This document shows positions 28,172-36,435 of a DNA stretch of 64,000 nt, piece after piece. The position numbers and the translations under genes were made by a program. This DNA is from Pseudanabaena sp. BC1403 (GTDB lineage Bacteria > Cyanobacteriota > Cyanobacteriia > Pseudanabaenales > Pseudanabaenaceae), in contig NZ_PDDM01000003.1 in the NCBI RefSeq assembly GCF_002914585.1, positions 62,001 through 126,000 of the forward strand, given 5' to 3'. Every line of letters starts with the position of its first letter. The first letter of the stretch is position 1. A model generated the notes under the pieces. It worked only from the letters and a program-made list of their open reading frames with translations, did no database searches and was not told where the DNA came from.

Positions 28172-28628
28172 AATGATTTTTCATGACTCGTTCAATTTCG
28201 CGTTTATCATCGCGCTTTTTCATGTCTTCGCGTTTGTCATGCAATTTTTTGTTGCGCACAACAGCCAGATCAACTTTAATCCAGCCTTCTTTTTGGTAAA
28301 CCTTGAGCGGTACTAAGGTTAGACCCTTTTGCTGGACTTCAGCAATTAACTTGCGGATTTCATCTTTATGTAATAGTAAGCGGCGAGTGCGCGTAGGCTC
28401 ATGATTAAAATACACACTAGTAGTGCGGTGCGGGGGAATATACATATTTAGCAGCATGATCTGCCCCTTACGCACAATCCCATAAGCGTCTCTTAGATTT
28501 GCTTGCCCCCCCTTGACTGCTTTTACTTCAGTACCAAGTAACTCGATACCCGCTTCATGGGTTTCGAGAATTTCGTAATTAAATCTAGCTTGCCGATTCT
28601 CGGCGAGTACACGATAGTAATTTGCCAT
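28170..28628 (-). CDS. smpB: SsrA-binding protein SmpB
   Basis: It binds tmRNA and delivers it to stalled ribosomes in trans-translation. 152 residues. The motifs NRQARFNYEILETHEAGIELLG, GTEVKAVKGGQANL and the basic C-terminal tail (KREDMKKRDDKREIERV) are standard. No tmRNA gene is seen in this window. The 116-aa gene upstream runs in the same direction with a 19-base gap, so the two are probably cotranscribed. Confidence 0.96.
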   Translation of the reverse strand: MANYYRVLAENRQARFNYEILETHEAGIELLGTEVKAVKGGQANLRDAYGIVRKGQIMLLNMYIPPHRTTSVYFNHEPTRTRRLLLHKDEIRKLIAEVQQKGLTLVPLKVYQKEGWIKVDLAVVRNKKLHDKREDMKKRDDKREIERVMKNH

Positions 28629-28647
28629 TTATTCCCATTGATACTGT

Positions 28648-28998
28648 CTAATATCCTGATGTAACTTCTAATAGCTTCCATTCTGGACTGTCACAGAATG
28701 CTTTAGAAACAAGATCAGAGATACTGTGACAGTGATTATTAAGCCGCAGAGGCAACTCGGCATTTTTGGTGACGCTAGTTAATTTTGCTTGATTACCTTC
28801 AATCTCAGAACGGTGTATCAAGACTTCTACCGTTACCATTTTAGCAAATGAGGCATTAGTCTCTATTTCTTGCGCAATTACATAGTCGTCGGTTTCATAG
28901 GTAATTACCAAACTACAAGATTCCAACGTTTTAATAATCGTTGAGTGTAGGTTCTCGGGAGCGATTTCAACTAAGAAATGTTGAGTATATCTAGCCAT
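28648..28998 (-). CDS. Hypothetical protein, 116 aa
   Basis: A soluble protein with alternating strand and helix character (ARYTQHFLVEIAPENLH, VTVEVLIHRSEIEG, ending EWKLLEVTSGY). I do not recognise a family. It lies 19 bases upstream of smpB on the same strand. Codon use is like its neighbours. Confidence 0.6.
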   Translation of the reverse strand: MARYTQHFLVEIAPENLHSTIIKTLESCSLVITYETDDYVIAQEIETNASFAKMVTVEVLIHRSEIEGNQAKLTSVTKNAELPLRLNNHCHSISDLVSKAFCDSPEWKLLEVTSGY

Positions 28999-29198
28999 AA
29001 ATCATCAAAACAACTGGTTCGGCTAGCAGTTTACTAGTCCTTGTCTACAAACTATCTCTAAAAAGCTATATGTCTATTCTGTGCCATGCCATTTTTTGAC
29101 ATTAACACCTTAATTTCAGTTATTAGGCATTACAGCTTATCCATCATAAACCAAGGTGTCGTTAAATCGTGAAGCATGAAATTTCTGAGTCTGCTGAA

Positions 29199-29240
29199 AG
29201 CCAAAAATAGAGGTATCACAAACACCTCTATTTTTTGGCT
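29199..29240. repeat. Hairpin in the divergent region before a kinase gene
   Basis: Arms AGCCAAAAATAGAGGT and ACCTCTATTTTTTGGCT. Both flanking genes point away, so this is not a simple terminator for either. Confidence 0.65.
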
Positions 29241-29296
29241 TTTATGTCCTAACCGCCTTGGCGGTTGCTATATTTATTGCAGAGATGGAGTCAAGC

Positions 29297-31066
29297 ATGA
29301 TTGGTCAATTACTTGATGGACGCTACCGCATAGCTAGCAAGTTGGGTGAGGGTGGATTTGGTCATACTTATCTAGCCCACGATACGCGCATCCCGAATGA
29401 GCCGCTTTGTGTGGTCAAGCATCTCAAACCTGCCAGTAGCGATCGCGAATATCTAAAAATCGCAAATCGATTATTTACCAGTGAGGCGCAAACCCTTGCC
29501 CAGTTGGGTAATCACGATCGCATTCCGCGTTTACTTGCCTATTTTGAGGAGGCGAGTGAATTTTATTTGGTAGAGGAATTTGTCGAGGGGCGATCGCTAG
29601 AGTTAGAACTAGTGCGCGGCTATCGGCTTAGTGACCAGCAAGTTTTTCAGATATTGGATGATTTGTTAAGCATTGTAGAATATACCCACAGCCACGGCGT
29701 AATTCATCGCGATATCAAGCCAGATAATATTATTCGTCGTCGATCTGATGGCAAGTTGGTGCTGATCGATTTTGGCGCGATTAAGCAAGTGCAAACGCAG
29801 ATCAATCAAGAGGGGCAGACTGCGGCGACGGTGGCGATCGGGACTTTGGGATATATGCCCAGTGAGCAAGCTCAAGGTAAACCGCGACCGAACAGTGATT
29901 TATATGCGATCGGGGTAATTTGTATTCAAGCCCTGACGGGTTTGCCACCTCGTGAATTGCAAGAAGATTATCAAACAGGGGAATTAATTTGGCAGCATCT
30001 TGTCCCCAACAAGTCGGGATTAGTCGATGTGCTAGCCAAGATGACTCGCTATCACTACAAAGACCGCTATGAATCAGCGACTGAAATTCGCAAGCTTTTG
30101 GCAACATTAGGCGATCATCAATTACCAAATCAACCAGTAAGTAACGCAGCAAATGGTCTCCAGTCCACCATTGTCAGTGTAAATAGCAATAACAACAGCG
30201 ATTTGGGTACAGAATTATTGTCCAATAGTCCGCCGACTGTCCCTCCAACAGAAGTCTATAAACCGATCAAACCATTACCAGCTCCAACTCCTCCAATCCC
30301 TACTGTTGCTGTAAATCGCCATCCTGCACCTGAGCAGCTATCTCCACAAACTGTGCAAGCCTATGCTCCACAAACCAATAGTAATGATGGTAGTAATCGC
30401 AGTAAGAAAGGTTTATGGATTGCGGTTTGGAGTGGAGCTTTTGCCACAGCGATCGCGATCGGTGTGGTGCTTGCAACTCAAAAGCCAAATCCTCAACCAA
30501 TTGCTGAGAAGACCTCTACTAATTCTTCTAACAATGCTGCTATTACCCCAAGTCCTAGTGCGACAACTGCTATACCTAGTCCACAAGCATCTATTGAACC
30601 TACGGCTAGTCCTACGCCATCTCCTACAGCCAAAGCTTCGGTTAGTCCTACGCCCAAAGCTTCGCCAAAAGTGCCGATCGAGCCTTTGTCTGAGGCTGAT
30701 GCCGTTGCGATCGTGAATAATTTGGTGGCTAGTAAAAATCAAATATTTGCCCCACCTTTTGATCGTCAATTGCTAGCTGAACTAACTACAGGTGAAGCCT
30801 ATGAAAAGCGCAAAGGGTCGATCGATTGGTTGCAGAATAATAATGCTTTTTATAGCTATGGGGAGTTTACGGTCAGTCGAGCAGGATCGTTTGGTATTCA
30901 AGATAATCAAGCGAATATAACTGTGGAGATCTTTGAGAGTCCGACACTTTATGTCAACGGCAAAATCGATCGCACGCAGTCCCAGCCATCAAGAGGTAGG
31001 TATATTTGCACGCTAATTTTTGAAAATGGCAAATGGAAAATTGCGACTCTGACAAAAGCTAATTAA
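29297..31066 (+). CDS. Ser/Thr kinase with C-terminal ARC6-type IMS-like domain
   Basis: About 589 residues from the ATG at 29297, which has GGAG six bases upstream; the frame extends to a TTG at 29258. The kinase domain has GEGGFGHTYLAHD, the Lys in VVKHLKP, HRDIKPDN and DFGAIKQ. A long Pro/Ser/Thr-rich linker, a membrane span (GLWIAVWSGAFATAIAIGV) and a tail follow. The last 120 residues (SEADAVAIVNNLVASKNQIF ... GKWKIATL) resemble the IMS/DUF4101 domain of plastid-division ARC6-like proteins. That domain is probably on the far side of the membrane and may be the sensor. Confidence 0.88.
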   Translation: MIGQLLDGRYRIASKLGEGGFGHTYLAHDTRIPNEPLCVVKHLKPASSDREYLKIANRLFTSEAQTLAQLGNHDRIPRLLAYFEEASEFYLVEEFVEGRSLELELVRGYRLSDQQVFQILDDLLSIVEYTHSHGVIHRDIKPDNIIRRRSDGKLVLIDFGAIKQVQTQINQEGQTAATVAIGTLGYMPSEQAQGKPRPNSDLYAIGVICIQALTGLPPRELQEDYQTGELIWQHLVPNKSGLVDVLAKMTRYHYKDRYESATEIRKLLATLGDHQLPNQPVSNAANGLQSTIVSVNSNNNSDLGTELLSNSPPTVPPTEVYKPIKPLPAPTPPIPTVAVNRHPAPEQLSPQTVQAYAPQTNSNDGSNRSKKGLWIAVWSGAFATAIAIGVVLATQKPNPQPIAEKTSTNSSNNAAITPSPSATTAIPSPQASIEPTASPTPSPTAKASVSPTPKASPKVPIEPLSEADAVAIVNNLVASKNQIFAPPFDRQLLAELTTGEAYEKRKGSIDWLQNNNAFYSYGEFTVSRAGSFGIQDNQANITVEIFESPTLYVNGKIDRTQSQPSRGRYICTLIFENGKWKIATLTKAN

Positions 31067-31101
31067 AAGAGAATGGGACGCTTTGCGTCCCATTCTCTTT
31101 T
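31065..31101 (+). terminator. Kinase gene terminator
   Basis: A perfect 17-bp stem with a TTT loop (core GAATGGGACGC/GCGTCCCATTC) ending in T residues, overlapping the stop codon. Confidence 0.85.
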
Positions 31102-31103
31102 AT

Positions 31104-31142
31104 AAAGATGAAAAGAGACGCAAAGCGCGGTCTTTCATCTTT
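31104..31142. repeat. Imperfect second hairpin behind the kinase gene
   Basis: AAAGATGAAAGA-type arms pair with mismatches around GACGCAAAGCGC. It is a decayed version of the recurrent palindromes. Confidence 0.5.
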
Positions 31143-31244
31143 TTTTGTAATTAATTTCCTAGAGCTTTATGGGAATAGTAATAGAAGGGTAGCGAAAAGA
31201 AGTTAGCTTTCTGAATATTTCGATTTAAATGTTGGAGCTTTGCT

Positions 31245-32006
31245 ATGTTGTATGCATCAAAAACTGTGATATCTGTGAAAACTAGCGATCGCGAAGGTTT
31301 AATAGGAGCGATCGAACAATCAACACTGCCATTGCAAAATACTGTTGGCGTAAGTTTACTATTGGTCTTGCTATGGGGAGCGCTCGGCGCGACAGTCTTT
31401 CACTACTGGCAATTGCGAAAAACCCGACAGCTATTGAAGATTGAAAGGCTTAAGAACAACGAACTTGGCAAAAAACTCAAACTAGCACTGCATACTATTG
31501 ACGAGAATGAGCGTAATCCTGATTTGATTCATTCTCGCGATTTCAATCTTGACTATCTCAGCATGAGAATGGAGGAGCCGCATTTTTGTGAAACTATCTT
31601 GGCTCAGATGAAATTAAATCTCCGTCAAAAAGTTACACCCGCATTGATGCCAAGCGAAGAAGACAGTGGCAATGCCCGCAAGGTCGATGTTATTTTTGAT
31701 GTGGCTTATCAACCTGAAAATCACGAGGATTCGCAAATTCGCACACTTTTTCGTATCCATGTCAAACTAGCCAAAATCCCTACTAATGGCTCACAAAGTA
31801 TTCTCAAGGAATTAGCAATAGGTTTGGAAAATTTTGTGGTTGCCTCGGACGCTAATCGAAATTGGCAGCCTACGATTCAGGGACGACTAGCGGTGATTAG
31901 TTGGGATCAAACGGCTAAGCCAACACCGTTATTAGTAATCGAGCAAACTAATGAAGGCACAAATGTGTTGATGCGAAATAAGCGACTTGCCCAATCTAGA
32001 AAATAA
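31245..32006 (+). CDS. Hypothetical membrane-anchored protein, 253 aa
   Basis: One membrane span at about residues 35-55 (VGVSLLLVLLWGALGATVF) is followed by a short coiled-coil-like basic stretch (QLRKTRQLLKIERLKNNELGK) and a soluble domain of about 150 residues rich in beta strands (RKVDVIFDVAYQPENHED, GRLAVISWDQTAKPTPLLVIEQ). I recognise no family name. It follows the kinase gene on the same strand with 178 bases and two hairpins between, so it is likely separately transcribed. Confidence 0.6.
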   Translation: MLYASKTVISVKTSDREGLIGAIEQSTLPLQNTVGVSLLLVLLWGALGATVFHYWQLRKTRQLLKIERLKNNELGKKLKLALHTIDENERNPDLIHSRDFNLDYLSMRMEEPHFCETILAQMKLNLRQKVTPALMPSEEDSGNARKVDVIFDVAYQPENHEDSQIRTLFRIHVKLAKIPTNGSQSILKELAIGLENFVVASDANRNWQPTIQGRLAVISWDQTAKPTPLLVIEQTNEGTNVLMRNKRLAQSRK

Positions 32007-32034
32007 AAAAGTGGGCAAGAGCGTCCTTCTTTTG

Positions 32035-32871
32035 TTAGGTAATGACATAGCTACCAAGAATTTTAAGATTTTCGGTAACAGCTTGGAGATCTTGTAAGGC
32101 TTCACTGAAGTTAGGATCGTCGATCGCGGCTTCGATGTCGAGGAAGAAAATATATTCGCCCAGAGATCGCTTGGTGGGACGGGACTCGATGCGGCTCAGG
32201 TTAATTTGGCGATCGGCGAATACTAATAGAGGCTTGACTAAGGCTCCTGGCATATTGCGTTTGAGACTAAAGGCAAGCGATGAATGTGTGCCTTTAGTCG
32301 TCGGTGCAGTGCGCCCTAAGACTAAAAAACGGGTGCAATTATCGGGTTGATCGTTGATCGGAAATTTCAGAACTGGCAAGTTGTAAATTTCAGCGGCGCG
32401 TTGTGATGCGATCGCAGCCACAGTCACGTCTTCAGCGACAATATGTAATCTATCAGTGTTGGAGTCAGTGGCAATTTGTTGAACATCTGGTAAATGGAGT
32501 TCGAGCCATTGTTGGCACTGGGCAAGGCTTTGTGGGTGGGAATAGACAACTTTGATGTCTGTAAGAGCTTGAGCACGGGTTATCAGTGCATGGGCGATCG
32601 GCAAGACGATCGCTTGTTGGATTTGCAAAGATTCCGATTGCCAGAGACTGTCAAGGGTCATGGTTACACCACCTTGGATCGAATTCTCCACAGGTACTAC
32701 CGCAATATCAACATTGCCCTGCTCGGCAGCATTAATTGCATGGGGGATGGTGTGATAAGGACACATCTGCGCAGGATCATGCTCTAAGTCTGGATGACTC
32801 AGCTGTAAATATTGCAAAGCTGCTATTTCCGAATATGTACCTGCGGGACCAAGGTAAGCAACCGTTGTCAT
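32035..32871 (-). CDS. pheA: Prephenate dehydratase
   Basis: Converts prephenate to phenylpyruvate for phenylalanine synthesis. 278 residues, a stand-alone dehydratase without chorismate mutase. The catalytic part starts VAYLGPAGTYSEIAA and has the TRFLVLGR motif. The regulatory ACT domain contains the phenylalanine-binding ESRPTKRSLGEYIFFLD region. It converges with the 253-aa gene, with a poor hairpin between. Confidence 0.95.
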   Translation of the reverse strand: MTTVAYLGPAGTYSEIAALQYLQLSHPDLEHDPAQMCPYHTIPHAINAAEQGNVDIAVVPVENSIQGGVTMTLDSLWQSESLQIQQAIVLPIAHALITRAQALTDIKVVYSHPQSLAQCQQWLELHLPDVQQIATDSNTDRLHIVAEDVTVAAIASQRAAEIYNLPVLKFPINDQPDNCTRFLVLGRTAPTTKGTHSSLAFSLKRNMPGALVKPLLVFADRQINLSRIESRPTKRSLGEYIFFLDIEAAIDDPNFSEALQDLQAVTENLKILGSYVIT

Positions 32872-32894
32872 GATTAGTTCAGATAAAATTTAAC

Positions 32895-32938
32895 CCCAAA
32901 CATATACGCCGTCGTAGACGACAGCGTATATGTTTGGG
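32895..32938. repeat. Palindrome upstream of pheA
   Basis: CCCAAACATATACGC and its complement surround a smaller CGTCG/CGACG hairpin, with one unpaired base. It lies between the cyclase gene's end side and the pheA start. Confidence 0.65.
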
Positions 32939-32959
32939 TCTTGATTATATAAGTACCTC

Positions 32960-33043
32960 GGCGTAATTAAAACCTAGTCTCAAAACCTGTGCCGCCTGCA
33001 TAGCAGGCGGCGCAGGTTTTTGGGATTTATATTTAATTGCGCC
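32960..33043 (+). repeat. Family C repeat, copy 2 (84 bp)
   Basis: Terminal repeats GGCGTAATTAAA and TTTAATTGCGCC enclose a strong hairpin (AAAACCTGTGCCGCCTGC with a near-exact complement). It aligns in reverse with 23134-23217 and is the better preserved copy. Confidence 0.7.
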
Positions 33044-33052
33044 AGCTTATAA

Positions 33053-33154
33053 GAATTCCCAAAAGTGTCGGCACACTTTTGGGAATTAAAAGAACAAGTC
33101 CAGCAAGGGTTTTAAAAGCACAAAATGGCTATACCATTTTGTGTTTTGGTATTA
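33053..33154 (-). repeat. Family A repeat, copy 4
   Basis: Inverse orientation. The hairpin AATTCCCAAAAGTG/CACTTTTGGGAATT shows paired substitutions relative to the AATTCACAAAAGTG form. It ends CCATTTTGTGTTTTGGTATTA. Confidence 0.85.
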
Positions 33155-33165
33155 CTTAGCGATCG

Positions 33166-36100
33166 CTATACTGAAGAAGAGACGCTTTGAGTGCCCTCTT
33201 TGCTTAATTCCAATATTTCTGGTCTTAGTTGAGACTTACTATCAAGCAACATATAGGTATCCATTTCACCCCTACCCTTGATAAATATTTTGCCACGATG
33301 CCAGAAAGTATACTTGTCTTTGAGTAACTCGTAGGTTGTCTGCGTGACTTGAATGCCTCCTGCTAAACCATGAGATTCCATCCGACTAGCGATATTGACA
33401 GCATCCCCCCAGAGATCATAAATAAATTTACGGATACCTATTACGCCTGCTACAACTGGCCCAGTGTTAATTCCAATTCGCAAACGGAAGATAGTATTAT
33501 CTCCTCGTTTAAAATTGGTAATGGCTTTTTGCATAGCTAAAGCCATCTCTGCGATCGCTTCCGCATGATCGGATCGAGAAGTAGGCAATCCTCCAACGAC
33601 CATATAGGCATCACCAATAGTTTTGATTTTTTCTAATCCAAACTGATCGGCAAGCATATCAAAAGAAGAGAAAATGCCATTGAGCATAGTCACTAAGTCA
33701 TTAGGAGAAACTTGCGAAGAGAGGGCTGTAAAGTCCACAATATCCGCAAACAATATAGAGACATTTTCTGATCTTGACGCGATCGCATTATTATTAATCT
33801 TCAGTTGATTGACAATCTCTTTTGGCAAGATATTGAGTAACAAACTTTCAGACTTTTCTTGCTCAGCTTTGAGAGCTTGTTCCGCTTTCTTTCGCTCTGT
33901 AATATCTTGAACAAGTCCTTCAAAAGAAATAAAGTTTCCTTGTCCATCATAGTTAGCTTTAGCATTAATCAAAACCCAAATGATACTGCGATCGCTTTTA
34001 TAAACCAAAGCTTCAAAGCTATTTACTGAACCATAAGTTTCAATTTGATGTAGAAATTCTTGATAACGATGTGATTCAGTAAATAGCCGATATGGATCGA
34101 CCGCCACTTCAGCCATTAGTTGTGTAGGCGTTTCATAGCCATAGATATGCGCAAGCGCAGGATTAGCGTTGATATAACATCCATCCGTTTGCGCCTGAAA
34201 AATCCCCTCGATCGCATGTTCAAAAATGCTGCGATACTTCTCTTCCGCTTGGCGAAGGGATTCTTCGATCTGTTTTTGATGACTAATATCAATAATCACG
34301 CCATCCCACACCGTATCACCATTTTGATTGCGATGGGGCTGAGAAATAATTCTCACCCATTTAACTTTCTTAAAGAAACTAGAAACTCGATATTCATGCT
34401 CAAAAGTCGTCATATTTTCGGCTGATATTCTTACCATCTCACTGAGTGCTGCACGATCTTCAGGATGAGCCATATCAAATACCCATTCCAAATGCTCAGT
34501 AAACTCTTCAACGGATATACCAAATATTACTTGAGTGCGAGGGCTGATATAAGGCATCGATACTCTACCATCAGGATGTAATACCGCGCGATAGACCACC
34601 CCTGGCACATTGTCAGCGATCGCAGAAAGTCTTTGCTGACTTTCTCGAAGAAGTACTTCTGCTTGCTGACGATCCGCCGCCTCATTTTGTAAACGTTTGA
34701 TCGTCTTTTGTAATTGGAGCGTGCGTTGCTCGATGCGCCGTTCCAATAATTCATTGGCATCTCTCAACTCGCCTTCAAGATTTAATAGCTCAGATTGCGC
34801 TTTGAGTAAGCGCTGATTCGCTTTAAACATTTTGGACATTGCTGCGCGAGTAATTTCAGGAGCAAGTTGGTTACGACCTTTACCCTGACCACGGCTTAAT
34901 AAACGTGTAATTGTAAATTCCAGATCTTGAGCTTCTTTTTCAAATTTCCAACCTCGCTGAATACCTTGGGCAATTTCCGTAAGCATCTCAATAACTACAA
35001 TTGATTGGTTTGGATTTAACTCCTCTGCTCCCAACCAAGGCAGTGGATTAATCGGATCGACTGTGTATAAAATTTCAAATTTTCCTGTCAAATTAACTTC
35101 TGCAACCCGACAGGCAGTGGCAATATGATGGTTGAGAGACATCATCATTCTGCCAGCAGGAGCTGAACAGATCTGAGCATAGACAGCATTACGAACTGGT
35201 AACACATCAAAGGTTTGGGCAGTCTCAACTGCTTTTTTCCACAAAAATACTTGAGTGTAGGCGGCTTGCATTACCGCATTAACTGCTAGCTGCTCCTGCT
35301 CAACTCCAAGCCAAATAGCGGCTTTACGCAAGAAATCTTGATTTTGGGATGATTCTAAGCTTTGGAAATAATTGGCACAAGCAAGATGACCTGAGATCAA
35401 AGATGGGTCGATATTTTGGATGAGTTGCTGTAGTTCCACATCCGTGAATCGCATTGATAAAATAGGAATATCTTGGGCTTTAATTCCAGCTTCGGCATAT
35501 TGCTGTAAAAAAGCTACTGACTTTTCTGCGCCCAATGTACTAATGACAGCATCAGGACTAATATGCTTTATTTTGGCAATAATATCGCCATAATCGGACA
35601 TATTGTGAGGTACAGAATCTTCACACAATATCAAGCCATTTTGCTGCTTGATTTGAGCGTTAATAATCTTATTAACCGTACGCGAATAAATTCCGTCGGT
35701 TCCGAGTAAGTAAATGTTATTCCCTTTGTTTTGGAACAACCAATTAACTGCTGGTTGTACAACCTGATTGGGGCAAGCACCAGTATAAAATACATTCTTA
35801 TAAGATTCTAAACCTTCGTAATAATAGGGATACCAAAGTTGAGCTTGATGCTTTTCTAGAATGGGAATAATACTTTTTCGAGATGAAGATGATCCGCCAC
35901 CAAATAAGTTGCTAATATTCAATTCTGATAGCAGATATCGAGCTTGTACCGTAATGTTGTAGTCATTAGAAGCGATATCTACAACAATTGGTTCGACAAG
36001 TCTTCCTAATATGCCGCCCGATTGATTAATCTCTGCGATCGCCATCAAGGTTAAATCTTTAACCAGATCGTCGCCATTGCCAAGACTGGCACTCGGAAAG

Positions 36101-36174
36101 TGCATCACGCCGACTCGTATGACTTCAGTCCTACTATTACTCTCAATATTTAAGGACTTAGCCTCTCGATTCAT
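33166..36174 (-). CDS. Adenylate cyclase fused to a periplasmic-binding-protein-like sensor and two PAS domains
   Basis: 1002 residues. Residues about 15-430 resemble the urea/amide-binding family of ABC-transporter receptors (UrtA/AmiC/FmdD type): VGVMHFPSASL, LLGTDGIYSRTVN. There is no signal peptide or membrane span, so this sensor should be cytoplasmic. A coiled coil (about 470-530) and two PAS domains follow. The class III cyclase domain has its metal Asp in FADIVDF (about 811), the substrate Lys in EKIKTIGDAY, Asp in LWGDAVN and the catalytic Arg in NIASRM. It should make cAMP in response to a small ligand. Confidence 0.9.
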   Translation of the reverse strand: MNREAKSLNIESNSRTEVIRVGVMHFPSASLGNGDDLVKDLTLMAIAEINQSGGILGRLVEPIVVDIASNDYNITVQARYLLSELNISNLFGGGSSSSRKSIIPILEKHQAQLWYPYYYEGLESYKNVFYTGACPNQVVQPAVNWLFQNKGNNIYLLGTDGIYSRTVNKIINAQIKQQNGLILCEDSVPHNMSDYGDIIAKIKHISPDAVISTLGAEKSVAFLQQYAEAGIKAQDIPILSMRFTDVELQQLIQNIDPSLISGHLACANYFQSLESSQNQDFLRKAAIWLGVEQEQLAVNAVMQAAYTQVFLWKKAVETAQTFDVLPVRNAVYAQICSAPAGRMMMSLNHHIATACRVAEVNLTGKFEILYTVDPINPLPWLGAEELNPNQSIVVIEMLTEIAQGIQRGWKFEKEAQDLEFTITRLLSRGQGKGRNQLAPEITRAAMSKMFKANQRLLKAQSELLNLEGELRDANELLERRIEQRTLQLQKTIKRLQNEAADRQQAEVLLRESQQRLSAIADNVPGVVYRAVLHPDGRVSMPYISPRTQVIFGISVEEFTEHLEWVFDMAHPEDRAALSEMVRISAENMTTFEHEYRVSSFFKKVKWVRIISQPHRNQNGDTVWDGVIIDISHQKQIEESLRQAEEKYRSIFEHAIEGIFQAQTDGCYINANPALAHIYGYETPTQLMAEVAVDPYRLFTESHRYQEFLHQIETYGSVNSFEALVYKSDRSIIWVLINAKANYDGQGNFISFEGLVQDITERKKAEQALKAEQEKSESLLLNILPKEIVNQLKINNNAIASRSENVSILFADIVDFTALSSQVSPNDLVTMLNGIFSSFDMLADQFGLEKIKTIGDAYMVVGGLPTSRSDHAEAIAEMALAMQKAITNFKRGDNTIFRLRIGINTGPVVAGVIGIRKFIYDLWGDAVNIASRMESHGLAGGIQVTQTTYELLKDKYTFWHRGKIFIKGRGEMDTYMLLDSKSQLRPEILELSKEGTQSVSSSV

Positions 36175-36435
36175 TTGTCGATACTCCCAACCTTAAACTT
36201 GATATATCTACTGAGAGGCAGCACTTAGCGCCGCCTCTCATTTACTCATTTTTGATTTCTATAAAGAAATTGACGATCTCTCTTTCATTCTTAGCTAAAC
36301 AATCATGAAATAAGTTAATAATAGCTAAATAATATAATACCTCTTAAATCTAGCTCGATCTATCACCAGATATGTTCCGCGAAATGGCTCAAGATCTACA
36401 TATAACAATCATAAATCTACAGTCCATTTACAAAA
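36175..36435. other. Gap between cyclase and hybrid kinase, no gene
   Basis: AT-rich DNA of 261 bases. Nothing is visible beyond a short GC-rich palindrome-like stretch near 36216-36238 (GAGAGGCAGC...GCCGCCTCTC). It holds the upstream region of the cyclase. Confidence 0.5.
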
